Assembly (NCBI RefSeq): GCF_000317145.1
Contig: NC_019697.1
Coordinates: forward strand, 1,612,001-1,676,000
DNA from: Chamaesiphon minutus PCC 6605
GTDB taxonomy: Bacteria > Cyanobacteriota > Cyanobacteriia > Cyanobacteriales > Chamaesiphonaceae
DNA length: 64,000 bases
Direction: 5' to 3'
The first letter of the stretch is position 1. Every line of letters begins with the position of its first letter. The translations under genes and the position numbers were made by a program. The notes under the pieces are model-generated. The model searched no databases. It saw nothing but the letters and a program-made list of their open reading frames with translations, and was not told the origin of the DNA. This document shows positions 45,149-53,551 of this stretch, one piece after another.

Positions 45149-45778
45149 TTAAAATAATTCTGGCAGCCTTCGATATTCTGCCAAAATTGCATCCAACGGC
45201 TCGATAAACACTCGGATTATCTCTTTAACGGTACTGCGCGTCTTGGGAGTCAACCGCGTAAAAGCCACCATCAGCGAGCGATGGAGGCTCCGATCTGGCA
45301 AGGTATAGACAAGCGTAGACATCTCCAGCGGTTCGAGGACATCAAGGCGCGTCCCATATTGGTATATAGTCTGCATCGTTTTAGTTTTCATTCCTGTGGC
45401 AAGCATAGAGTACCATTGCTGTTGGGAAATAGTCATTGGCATCAAAAACTGTACCTTGATGTTCTTTGTCATCAAAGGCTCTAATTCCGCTACCACCCGA
45501 TCCGCTTCCCAGGCATCGGTAGGAAGTGGTTGCCAGTAATAGGTGTCGTCGAGCATCCCAATTTCAGCTTCGACCAGATAATCCCACAATTGACTTGGCA
45601 CCACATTCTCGATCACCCCTGGCACGGTCGTTTGTGTGTCGATTAATTTATCTAGATCCCACCTGTCGCATAAAGTAAAGTCTTTAGTATCGTGCCCTAG
45701 ATCGTAAGTCTTCAAGATCGACTCGATCGCTTTAGTACACAAATCCGTATATCTATTGCTGGGGATTAAGTGCAGCAT
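45149..45778 (-). CDS. hypothetical protein, last gene of partition-like operon
   Basis: The 209-residue soluble protein is not recognised. It has no signal or membrane segment and a mixed alpha/beta pattern with a repeated LEPL element (about residues 100 and 150). It lies 29 bp downstream of the ParA-like gene in the same direction and next to the palindromes, so it may be a DNA-binding or adaptor component of the partition system (inference from place only). Confidence 0.65.
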   Translation of the reverse strand: MLHLIPSNRYTDLCTKAIESILKTYDLGHDTKDFTLCDRWDLDKLIDTQTTVPGVIENVVPSQLWDYLVEAEIGMLDDTYYWQPLPTDAWEADRVVAELEPLMTKNIKVQFLMPMTISQQQWYSMLATGMKTKTMQTIYQYGTRLDVLEPLEMSTLVYTLPDRSLHRSLMVAFTRLTPKTRSTVKEIIRVFIEPLDAILAEYRRLPELF

Positions 45779-45807
45779 TCGCTCTTAACTCGCAGGTGTT
45801 TGGTTAG

Positions 45808-46764
45808 CTACTGTTGGGTCTGCTCCGTGCGATCGACTGCTGGCGTAGTACCATCAGCTTCTGCCGTCTGCGGTGGGAGGTACTTAGGATGATAGGGGAT
45901 ATAGCCAGTACTGCCTAATACCTGAGTTGCTTCCCTGAGCCATTTATTGAGCCGTCGCTTCGAGGGATCTGACATCCAGGTATCCGCTAGTGCCGCACCA
46001 AACGGAATATATTCGCTGAGAATCTTATTTTTATCCTCTGGAGCTACCAGCATTTCGGGGAAAACGATCGATTTAAATCCATACTTATCGAGCAGTGCTT
46101 GAATCTTGCCATCGGGGTCAAAATCCCCCCGCTCCCACCGGATATCCGTCGGGGCACCTAAATTCTTAACGAGTACGTGGGGAATCTGCCCCTCAAATCG
46201 CTCCACTGATTCGACAAATAAATCCAATGACTCGCGGGTGCCATTGGTAATGAACAAGAAGACAATATCGATCGTATTTTCGGGATCTTGGAGCATTTCG
46301 ACCGCATCATTTTGTTCGAGCCACTGATTGATATGTGTCGCCACCTGGGACGGCAACACTAGTAGCACATCACGAACTTTCGCCAGTTCAAATATTTTGT
46401 CAGCGTGAAAATAGTTATCTGGGTTGCCCGTAAATACGATCTGCTCTTGTAGCGTCAATCGATCTGACTCGCTACCCTTGCCCTTACGCGAGAGGGTGGG
46501 GGTACTAGCTCGACCGCCTTGGAGTGCCACATCCTTAAACTCTCGATACATCTGGGGTGCATAAGTTAAACCCACATTCGGAGTCGAAACATCAGCATCA
46601 ACTAGAAAAAACGAGCGATTGGCAGCGGTAAGCTGTTCTGCTGCTGTTAACCCCACGATCGTTTTACCCATCCCCCCTTTTTCACTAATGCTGACCAAGA
46701 TCGTCGTTCGTTCGCCCTGGGGGTTGTCAGTTCCATCGAGATGAGCGATTACTTTCTTATTCAC
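45808..46764 (-). CDS. ParA/MinD-type ATPase
   Basis: The 318-residue P-loop ATPase has the deviant Walker A KGGMGKT at residues 29-35 (signature Lys at 29), FFLVDADVSTPNVGL as Walker A', and IDIVFLFITNGT as the Walker B region. ParA ATPases position plasmids on the nucleoid. A short insert (TPTLSRKGKG, about residues 88-97) comes from a dispersed repeat. It follows a ParM-like gene by only 6 bp, which is unusual because type I and type II partition ATPases normally occur in separate systems. Confidence 0.85.
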   Translation of the reverse strand: MNKKVIAHLDGTDNPQGERTTILVSISEKGGMGKTIVGLTAAEQLTAANRSFFLVDADVSTPNVGLTYAPQMYREFKDVALQGGRASTPTLSRKGKGSESDRLTLQEQIVFTGNPDNYFHADKIFELAKVRDVLLVLPSQVATHINQWLEQNDAVEMLQDPENTIDIVFLFITNGTRESLDLFVESVERFEGQIPHVLVKNLGAPTDIRWERGDFDPDGKIQALLDKYGFKSIVFPEMLVAPEDKNKILSEYIPFGAALADTWMSDPSKRRLNKWLREATQVLGSTGYIPYHPKYLPPQTAEADGTTPAVDRTEQTQQ

Positions 46765-46770
46765 GAGCGT

Positions 46771-47946
46771 CTAATTTTTTGAAGTAGATTTAGCTAGAGA
46801 TTTAGGTGTCGATTTGAGTCGGGGTTTGGGCATTAAGTACTCCCACAGGCAGTAAACATCGGCCATCCTCGCTTGGTATCCCTCCGGCACGTCTAGTTGC
46901 GGCAAGTGAAAGCCGATGTTGCTACCATAAATTGCGGCTTTACCACCCAACTCCGCATGTGCGGGTAATCGAGCGTCAAAATAAGCCACAAATTCAGCTT
47001 GCAGCACATCTGCCGTACCCCCAGACATCATCACCGCTGCTAGATCGCTGGGCAATTGTTCGTCGAGCCAATTAAAGACCGACTCACAATATATTTTATG
47101 GGTCTGCTCGATGACCTCAACTAATCGCACGATTTCTGCTGGATACGATCGCTCGTCCTGCCTTCGCAAAATCGGTTGAAGTGTGGCAACATCTTTGCTC
47201 GTCCAGTATCGAGCTAGTGCTACGCTCAATGTTTCTAACTGATATCCAGCCGTCTTGTTCATTACTTCCTTGACCCAACTGTTAAAGCCTAAGTCGCAAC
47301 TGGCAAACCCAGCTACCATACCATCGGTGGCGATATAGCACGTCAAGTTGCGATGTCCTGCCATTAAGATGCCCACTCTCGACTGGAGATTACTGGGATG
47401 TCGATGTTGATATAGTTCGAGGATGCCCGCGCCCTCTGGATAAAAAGTAGCACTCGTCAAATTGACATTCATCGCACCCATTGGCGAGTCAAACTCGGCT
47501 AAAAACTCGCCCAATCGACCCTGTAATAACTCCTCATCGGCGAGTTCGCTCGGCGGTAACAGACACCCCAGCGACAGATCGAAACTGTGTCCTAAGTCGA
47601 ACCGATCCGCTAAGAGCGATGTCGCCGCTAAAACTTTATAGGCAGCAGATTCGACCTTGAGTGGCTTAAAGCGTTGAAACGCCCCAAACCGTCGCGCCAA
47701 TGCCCCGACAGCATAGTAGCGGTCTGCGACTCCCACAAAAGCGTACTCTCCTGTTGAGTGTCGAGAGCCTTTGCCGATGCTGTATCCGTCTAGCTTCCCC
47801 TCTAGACTCGATCGATCGATTTCAATGACTTCAGGAGACATAATCGACGATACTATTACCCCCTCACAAATACCGATTACTTTGGTCGCACTAGCTCCAA
47901 AGTCAACGGCAATAGACATCAGCTTGCGTCTAGCCATAGTTACCAT
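46771..47946 (-). CDS. ParM/StbA-like actin-type ATPase
   Basis: The 391-residue actin-fold protein has the phosphate-1 motif IAVDFGASATKVIG at about residues 12-25, a second phosphate-type segment SCDLGFNSW and the adenosine motif MMSGGTADVL. Bacterial actins of this kind form filaments that push plasmids apart or act in other cytoskeletal roles. A basic Lys/Ser/Pro tail (about 372-391) is unusual and may bind DNA. The preferred start is ATG 47946 or the Met four codons later. It is preceded by a small gene in the ParR position. Confidence 0.82.
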   Translation of the reverse strand: MVTMARRKLMSIAVDFGASATKVIGICEGVIVSSIMSPEVIEIDRSSLEGKLDGYSIGKGSRHSTGEYAFVGVADRYYAVGALARRFGAFQRFKPLKVESAAYKVLAATSLLADRFDLGHSFDLSLGCLLPPSELADEELLQGRLGEFLAEFDSPMGAMNVNLTSATFYPEGAGILELYQHRHPSNLQSRVGILMAGHRNLTCYIATDGMVAGFASCDLGFNSWVKEVMNKTAGYQLETLSVALARYWTSKDVATLQPILRRQDERSYPAEIVRLVEVIEQTHKIYCESVFNWLDEQLPSDLAAVMMSGGTADVLQAEFVAYFDARLPAHAELGGKAAIYGSNIGFHLPQLDVPEGYQARMADVYCLWEYLMPKPRLKSTPKSLAKSTSKN

Positions 47947-47968
47947 CCGTGTGGCGATCTACAAATAT

Positions 47969-48421
47969 CTACTTCAATCCTGAAAAATTGCTAGATCTTT
48001 GCGGTGGAATCAGTACTACCTCGTCATCATCATCCTCTGGGTCGTCCTCCACATTGTCTTCACCGACCTTTTTGTCCGATCGCTCGACGGCGATTGGCTG
48101 AGACAATTGACCCAAAAATGACACCCTTCTCGCCAATCCATCAATCGGAAATGGCAGACCTTCTAGGCTATAGAGATCGACCAATGAATTGATGTGACCG
48201 AGCAAGCGATCCAACGACTGATACCCGATCGTTAATAATTCTTTGTCTGACAACTTGCCGCGATCGACTAACATCGCGCCTGGTAAATAGTGAGCCACTA
48301 ATGCCTCGATCGTCATCTCTCGCGATAAATTAGCTCTGGTTAAGTAAGCATAGATCGCTTGTAATCGACGATCGTTGCCCGAAAAATCGATGGTAATTCT
48401 CTTCCTTGCTGATTCAGTCAT
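47969..48421 (-). CDS. ParR-like small DNA-binding protein
   Basis: The 150-residue protein starts with a strand-plus-helices pattern (RKRITIDF, then helices to about residue 45) that fits a ribbon-helix-helix type domain, followed by a helical region and an acidic Asp/Glu tail (about residues 118-135). Position directly before the actin-like gene is that of ParR, which binds the centromere and the filament end. Three iteron-like repeats lie just upstream of it. The assignment is by context and style, with no direct match recognised. Confidence 0.6.
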   Translation of the reverse strand: MTESARKRITIDFSGNDRRLQAIYAYLTRANLSREMTIEALVAHYLPGAMLVDRGKLSDKELLTIGYQSLDRLLGHINSLVDLYSLEGLPFPIDGLARRVSFLGQLSQPIAVERSDKKVGEDNVEDDPEDDDDEVVLIPPQRSSNFSGLK

Positions 48422-48490
48422 AATTGACTAATTCGATCGTTTCTCCAAATATAGCCAATTAGGATTATTTCTGGGTCAACTATAAATAAA

Positions 48491-48625
48491 TGGTGACAGA
48501 TTGACAAAAGTTCGATCGAACCACCCAGATTTTACCAATTTCGATTGCTATTTATACCGCCTTTATGGTGGCAATCTGTCACCATAACTCGAAAATACTG
48601 CCATTTTGGAAGCAGTTTGTCACCA
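48491..48625. promoter_or_regulatory. iteron-like repeats upstream of partition operon
   Basis: The 13-mer TGGTGACAGATTG is at 48491-48503. Its complement CAATCTGTCACCA is at 48572-48584, and CAGTTTGTCACCA at 48613-48625 matches with two differences. All lie within 205 bp before the ParR-like gene and are the obvious candidate parC/operator for autoregulation and segregation. Confidence 0.6.
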
Positions 48626-49039
48626 CTAAATTCTATTCTTATCGCTCACAGCGGTAATTGTTGCCCCATGCTCGATATTTCTAGTACTAATTTAAGGATT
48701 TGAGTTAGTATCGATATTAACCCGTATTACTCACCCGCTAATAGCTGTGCCCTGTTGGCTAATTTTAGCCTTAGCCAGCCATGTCATTCGTGGGTACATT
48801 CTTTAATACCTGCGGCACCTTTAACTGACTCATCTGGCAAAAGGATTACCACCCTCTTGACACCCACTAGAACTAATTTTAAAAGTTGTGCGCGAGCGAA
48901 ATTAGCGATCGTCGTTAGACGACGCGCAAGCTTCGAGTCTTGTAATAAAACATCGGTTTTCACACTTCACAAATGTAACCACTTGTCTTGCAAGTTGAAT
49001 CCGACTTTTAGTTAAACGTAGCTTGATGGTAATCGAACA
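48626..49039. other. non-coding gap before mob genes
   Basis: This is about 410 bp between divergent par and mob genes. A weak plus-strand frame (48755-49015) has no family or ribosome site. The region could contain the transfer origin, because relaxosome genes start right after it. A GTCGT-TAG-ACGAC inverted repeat is at about 48913-48925. Confidence 0.4.
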
Positions 49040-49399
49040 ATGACCAAGCCTCATAGTCCCGATGTTAAAGTAAATAGCTTCAAAATCAGAGTCAGCAATG
49101 CCGATCTCGATTTACTACACGATCGAGCAAAGTCGGTAAATATGCCACTGACCCAATATTTGCGATGGAGAGGATTACAACCCATCGGGCAACTCCAAAA
49201 AACTGCCGTTAAAGCCATTTCGGTTGTCGATCCTGCTAAGATTCTCATCCATAAAGAACTCAGACAGCAAGGTCATCACCTCGATCGCATTGCCAAGGGG
49301 ATTAACACGGCTAACCTGACAGGGAGTACATTTAGCAACTATCAGCGGTTGCTTGCCGAAATTAGAGACGAACTAGCTAAGTTAGGAGCCAAGCTATGA
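49040..49399 (+). CDS. mobC: MobC-like relaxosome accessory protein
   Basis: The 119-residue protein has an N-terminal ribbon-helix-helix pattern (KVNSFKIRVSNADLDLLHDRAK) and the MobC-type C-terminus (LRQQGHHLDRIAKGIN, then LLAEIRDELAKLG). Such proteins bind near oriT and help the relaxase open the strand. Its stop overlaps the relaxase start (ATGA at 49396-49399). Confidence 0.85.
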   Translation: MTKPHSPDVKVNSFKIRVSNADLDLLHDRAKSVNMPLTQYLRWRGLQPIGQLQKTAVKAISVVDPAKILIHKELRQQGHHLDRIAKGINTANLTGSTFSNYQRLLAEIRDELAKLGAKL

Positions 49400-50973
49400 T
49401 TAGTCGCACGACACATGGCAGCAATTTTAAAGGACTGCTCGATTATTTGCTCAATCCTGAAAAACGACCAGAAATTATTGCTAACTATATGTTTGGGAAC
49501 AATCCTACCGACTTGGCGCGGGAATTTAATGAGGTTGCCAGTCTCCGACCTACGACCAAACTACCCGTGCGGCATATCTCCCTGTCTTTCGCCCCTGGGG
49601 ATGTTGTAGATCGTCTCGATCGGGAATCGATCGTCAATCGAGTTATGACGCACATGGGTTACGATGACTGTCAATTTATCGGGATCGCCCACCACCGCGA
49701 CGATCCAGGACACGATTTGCCCCACGACCACGACCATCTACATATCGTTGTGAATGCTGTTGATGTCTACGGTCGAAGAGTTTCTGATAGTTGGGATCGG
49801 TTCAAGATTCAACCGATTCTTCGAGGGATCGAGCGCGATTTTGGCTTGCAGCCCGTTAAAAATTCCTGGGAGGTAAAGCAGGAAAAGGTTCATAAGCTAA
49901 ATCCAGACCTAGAGATTTTCCAACTAGTCGATCGATCCCTTGAAAACTGCCCCAATCTAGAGACTTGGATCGATCGCTTGCAGGAGTCCCAAATCGATGT
50001 CCTGTTTGCGCTACGGCAAGATAATCAGGTCAATGGCATCACTTATCTTCAAGGTAGTCGGGCATATAAGGGCAGCGAGATTGGGGTAAGTTGGAATGCG
50101 GTCGCTCGACAAGTCCCGACCACCCCCGACAACCTGCCACTGATTAGGGCGGCTAATGATAAAAGCCAGGAGCATCGCATGGATCTGGGCGAGATCGAGA
50201 GACAGAACTTCGATCGGGCGGTGATGATGGCAAATATGGTAGTCAAGGGGCGCGAACGGATCAAAACCGGACGACTCGACATCAAACGAGATGGCGACAC
50301 TCTGACGGCTTACCGGATGCGTCCGCATCGCCAAATCTTTAAGGCGATCGAGACACTGGGGGGATGGGAACCTGTGGGATTTCCCAATATCGAGCGTATA
50401 GATCTCAATTTATTGACGAAACTATCTGGCTATAAAGACGCGCCAGCTTACATATTAGAAGAGCAGGATCTGACAATCGTTCGCGTAGCGGATGAAATCG
50501 CGCTGAGGGAACCTCAGCGTGCGTTTCACCAGCGACGCATCGACTCGGAGGGAACCTCCGAGTTGTGTGCGTCAAGACAAGCAGCGTTCCCTTTGGGAAA
50601 TCGATCGTCAGAGTTACCACACTCAAGCAGTATCCCAGTGACCTTGAAGCAAATCATCGATCTCAAGAACTACTATGTCAACTCTCCTGAAGGACGCGCT
50701 AAACCAGAGGGCAGCGACGCTCTAGAGAAGTTTGACATCTATAAATTGCAACTATCTCAGCATGGTAAAGCGGCAACTGGCGATCCAAATCTCAAGATGA
50801 CGAATAAGTTTTTTAAGACCTTCGAGTCTGACCGAATAAAGCTTTGTGCCGCAGACCGAGCTAACTTAGACGCGGCTTCGGCGTTTGCTACCGAACAGGC
50901 ACAGATCGCTCTTGAAATCGCCCAAGCATCTTCGCTAGAACTCAGGCAACGCAGCCGTGGATGTTCGAGATAA
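49396..50973 (+). CDS. relaxase (MobA/VirD2 family)
   Basis: The 525-residue conjugative relaxase nicks oriT and leads DNA into the recipient. It starts MISRTTHGSNFKGLLDYLLN (a Tyr nucleophile at residue 17), and the metal-binding three-His motif III is HDHDHLHIVVN at residues 110-120. The central region to about residue 370 is typical of Mob proteins. About residues 371-410 derive from inserted hairpin repeats. Residues 416-506 are a C-terminal module with roughly 60 percent identity by eye to residues 425-515 of the protein encoded at 59795-61408. Confidence 0.92.
   Translation: MISRTTHGSNFKGLLDYLLNPEKRPEIIANYMFGNNPTDLAREFNEVASLRPTTKLPVRHISLSFAPGDVVDRLDRESIVNRVMTHMGYDDCQFIGIAHHRDDPGHDLPHDHDHLHIVVNAVDVYGRRVSDSWDRFKIQPILRGIERDFGLQPVKNSWEVKQEKVHKLNPDLEIFQLVDRSLENCPNLETWIDRLQESQIDVLFALRQDNQVNGITYLQGSRAYKGSEIGVSWNAVARQVPTTPDNLPLIRAANDKSQEHRMDLGEIERQNFDRAVMMANMVVKGRERIKTGRLDIKRDGDTLTAYRMRPHRQIFKAIETLGGWEPVGFPNIERIDLNLLTKLSGYKDAPAYILEEQDLTIVRVADEIALREPQRAFHQRRIDSEGTSELCASRQAAFPLGNRSSELPHSSSIPVTLKQIIDLKNYYVNSPEGRAKPEGSDALEKFDIYKLQLSQHGKAATGDPNLKMTNKFFKTFESDRIKLCAADRANLDAASAFATEQAQIALEIAQASSLELRQRSRGCSR
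50502..50599. repeat. in-frame hairpin repeats in relaxase, copy 3
   Basis: Three perfect stems follow each other: GCTGAGG/CCTCAGC (50502-50518), ACTCGGAGG/CCTCCGAGT (50543-50563) and TTCCC/GGGAA (50587-50599). The second, with its flanks CGCATCGA and TTGTGTGCGTCAAGACA, is the inverted counterpart of the element at 4222-4277. Confidence 0.75.
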
Positions 50974-50987
50974 TTTGGTGAAAATGA

Positions 50988-50993
50988 TATAAT
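50988..50993 (+). promoter_or_regulatory. promoter -10 candidate for HIRAN/HipA-like pair
   Basis: A perfect TATAAT lies 36 bp before the ATG at 51029. The -35 region is weak (TTCGAG at 50964-50969). Confidence 0.4.
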
Positions 50994-51028
50994 TAATCTA
51001 TTCCCGTACGATCCTCATCATCGAAGAT

Positions 51029-51808
51029 ATGAATACGAAATCGGCTGTGACCAGAGTTATTTCTAAGGTGAATGTTCGTGATGTTGGAATTAATGAAGAA
51101 GAGTTTTCTGCCAATATTATTGAAAGTCCAACCGTAAATGGACTGTATTTGGGTTGGGTACGAAAGGATACTCAAAAATGGGAGCCTTTGGCTAAATTAA
51201 CGATCGTCGAAGGTGGGTATACAGCTCAGTACACTAGCAACCATGAGGAAATATCAGCCCTGTATCCAGGCTATAAGGATCTCTTGATTTGGTCGGAGCT
51301 AGATGTTGTAAATCGAGATTTTCCACACATATTTCGGAATAGAATGCCCCTGTTACGAAATGATGTTAAAAATGATTGTGAATTTCTAAAGTTAGATTAT
51401 CCCCAGATCGATAAAATAGCTTATGTCAGTCGATATGGAGGAAGAATTTGTGGCGATAAATTTAGTATTTGCCCGTCGATCGAACCCGATGCGTCAGGCA
51501 ACTATATCTTTTACTGTGCTTTGAGTGGTGTAGAAGAAAGACAAGAACCAAGAAAAATTTGGCAACAGATTAGAGATCGATCTGGGAAGTTTAGCTTAAT
51601 CAAAGCTGAAGATAAATATTGCCTGGAATTTGAAGGTGTAATCCTTGGATATCTCGAACAATACTTTGAACTCATTGATGGCGAAATTATTCAGATCGAG
51701 ATTATCAATTTTACCGATCCTAGCAAACGCCAGGGTCATTCAGTCCTGCTCAAAATTATCATTCATGGTAAAAATGCTTACGCTCATAGATTGTTTCAAG
51801 ACATCTAA
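51029..51808 (+). CDS. HIRAN-like partner of HipA-like kinase
   Basis: The 259-residue soluble protein has an N-terminal beta segment with LYLGWVRKDTQKW and AKLTI, then FPHIFRNRMPLL and YVSRYGGRICGDKFSICP. This layout resembles bacterial HIRAN-domain proteins that occur beside HipA-like kinases and may recognise DNA ends or act as the cognate control protein. It is followed after 10 bp by the kinase gene in the same direction. No ordinary HipB (helix-turn-helix) is present, which makes the pair atypical. The domain call is by resemblance only. Confidence 0.55.
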   Translation: MNTKSAVTRVISKVNVRDVGINEEEFSANIIESPTVNGLYLGWVRKDTQKWEPLAKLTIVEGGYTAQYTSNHEEISALYPGYKDLLIWSELDVVNRDFPHIFRNRMPLLRNDVKNDCEFLKLDYPQIDKIAYVSRYGGRICGDKFSICPSIEPDASGNYIFYCALSGVEERQEPRKIWQQIRDRSGKFSLIKAEDKYCLEFEGVILGYLEQYFELIDGEIIQIEIINFTDPSKRQGHSVLLKIIIHGKNAYAHRLFQDI

Positions 51809-51818
51809 ACTACTTTAA

Positions 51819-52715
51819 ATGTCAAATCTATATCCAATTATTACCGTTCTTAGGGAAACTCTCGATAGAAGTGAAAAGTTTCTAGGTGGAGCCGAAGAAA
51901 AATATAAAATTCCTTGGAGACAGACAGATCTAACTCGCGAACAAATAGCTATCTTCAAGATCGATAACGAACCTAGAGAACTAAGTCGGGTATGGATCGA
52001 AAAACTCGGAGCCGAACTTGCAACTGCGATGGGATTGCCTACGGCTACTTATGAGATGTGCCAAACGGAGCCAGATCTTCGAGCGATTCTTTCTCCCAGT
52101 TATATGAAGCTGGAAGCGCAAGAGCGATCGGGGATGAGGCTAATGCAAGAAGTTCTTGCTGACAACGAACGACTGTATGCGATCGAGAATGTGATTGCTG
52201 TATTCGACCGCCTCGATATCGGGTTGCCTTCTGGATATAATTCGCCACCAGAAATTAGCATGGCAAAAGATTTATTTGTCGGATATTTACTCCACGACTA
52301 CTGGATCGATAATCCCGACCGCCACGACCGTAACTGGGGGATTCAAGTCGATCTAAATGGGAATAAAGAACTCTTACCAAACTATGACTATGGACGTGCT
52401 TTAGTTGATTTTCCACTGACAAATAATCGATTTGAGATCTTTGCCGAACGACTCGGACAAGTGAGAACTTGTGCTTTTGTCAATAATGACGGCGACAAAA
52501 TCAAAATGGATGAAATGGTTCGATTACTAACCAAAATAAATCCAGATGCTACGAAATATTGGAGCGATCGCATCGCCCAAGTGGGGGAAAAAGGACTAAA
52601 TGCTGTATTCGATCGTTTTCCTCTAAATTCGGCAAGTCCAGAAAGAATTGAATTTGCGAAAGTATTTATCGATTACAATTCTTTCCGGTTACAGCAGATC
52701 GTTCAGAGCATATAG
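51819..52715 (+). CDS. HipA-like serine/threonine kinase
   Basis: The 298-residue protein has the C-terminal kinase core of HipA-like proteins: the catalytic loop HDYWIDNPDRHDRNWGIQV (Asp and Asn of the active site) at about residues 163-181, and the metal-binding Asp in NYDYGRALVD at about 191-200. HipA-type toxins phosphorylate tRNA synthetases or other proteins and induce growth arrest. The N-terminal lobe is short and may be completed by the partner protein encoded just upstream, as in split HipBST-type systems (inference). Location beside a relaxase suggests plasmid maintenance or defence. Confidence 0.78.
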   Translation: MSNLYPIITVLRETLDRSEKFLGGAEEKYKIPWRQTDLTREQIAIFKIDNEPRELSRVWIEKLGAELATAMGLPTATYEMCQTEPDLRAILSPSYMKLEAQERSGMRLMQEVLADNERLYAIENVIAVFDRLDIGLPSGYNSPPEISMAKDLFVGYLLHDYWIDNPDRHDRNWGIQVDLNGNKELLPNYDYGRALVDFPLTNNRFEIFAERLGQVRTCAFVNNDGDKIKMDEMVRLLTKINPDATKYWSDRIAQVGEKGLNAVFDRFPLNSASPERIEFAKVFIDYNSFRLQQIVQSI

Positions 52716-52810
52716 AAGCCATTTGAGATCTTTGAGGGCGATCGATCGTAATTTTGTCAACGTTTCTGGCCAGCGGCGGCAGATCGCCTTTGCATCACCA
52801 CCAAGATCTC

Positions 52811-53443
52811 TCAACCGTCTGCTGCACCAGGGTTGTTATACTGCGTCGCTATCGAATTACTCAAGCTACAAGCGTAAGCTTCAATCATTACTGCTGCCGC
52901 TTTTGCTAATTTGATTCCATTATCATGCTTCTTGAATAATCGGCACTCTGCGAAGGCTCCATCAACCAGTATCAATAATGCCGCACTCAGTTCCTTAGCT
53001 TGTTCGATTCCAGCGAGTTCAGCGAGTTCTATCAGGCAACCGCGCATTTTCTGTTTGTGCGCGATCGCCACCTGATGTCCCGGATAATCGGCTTCAGGAA
53101 ACTCAGAAGCGACCATCAGGAATGGACAACCGTGACTATCTGCACTACTCAACAATTCATCAAGCCAGATAAAAATGGCTAGCAACTGTTGCTTGGGTTG
53201 CCTCAGATGCTGGTTAACAACAGTTTCAAACAGTTCCCAAAAGCGTTGATTTCGCCCTTCCAAATAGGCAACAACTAAATCATCTTTAGAAGGAAAATAG
53301 CGGTATAGCGTTGTTTTCGCCACTTCAGACTGGGCAATAATCGTATCCACCCCGATCGCTCGAACCCCTTCGCGATAAAATAATTCGTCCGCCACACCAA
53401 GGATTCGCGCTCTCGCGTCAGTTTGAGTTCTAGACATTTTCAT
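52811..53443 (-). CDS. TetR family repressor
   Basis: The 210-residue repressor has a helix-turn-helix at about residues 30-50 (VDTIIAQSEVAKTTLYRYFPSKDDLV region) and a helical ligand domain with HGCPFL. Two copies of the palindrome ACAGACCTGTCTGT lie between it and the divergent gene at 53552, so it almost certainly represses the reductase pair and itself. The inducer is unknown, probably a small organic or reactive compound. Confidence 0.9.
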   Translation of the reverse strand: MKMSRTQTDARARILGVADELFYREGVRAIGVDTIIAQSEVAKTTLYRYFPSKDDLVVAYLEGRNQRFWELFETVVNQHLRQPKQQLLAIFIWLDELLSSADSHGCPFLMVASEFPEADYPGHQVAIAHKQKMRGCLIELAELAGIEQAKELSAALLILVDGAFAECRLFKKHDNGIKLAKAAAVMIEAYACSLSNSIATQYNNPGAADG

Positions 53444-53477
53444 CTCCCAAAAAATCGATTATTTTTTTATTCTACCC

Positions 53478-53534
53478 TTGACAGCTACAGACCTGTCTGT
53501 TTTAATAAAATAAAAGCAATACAGACCTGTCTGT
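53478..53534 (+). promoter_or_regulatory. promoter with two TetR-type operators
   Basis: TTGACA (53478-53483), a 17-bp spacer and TTTAAT (53501-53506) form a good sigma-70 type promoter. Operator 1, ACAGACCTGTCTGT, fills the spacer (53487-53500). Operator 2 (53521-53534) lies 34 bp downstream near the start of transcription. Binding would block RNA polymerase directly. AAGGAGG (53539-53545) is the ribosome site of the next gene. Confidence 0.8.
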
Positions 53535-53551
53535 TTTAAGGAGGATAGAGT

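Noticed and set aside
48755-49015. Small plus-strand gene before mobC
   Set aside because: No ribosome site, no recognisable family, and Ser/Thr/Cys-rich composition typical of non-coding frames.
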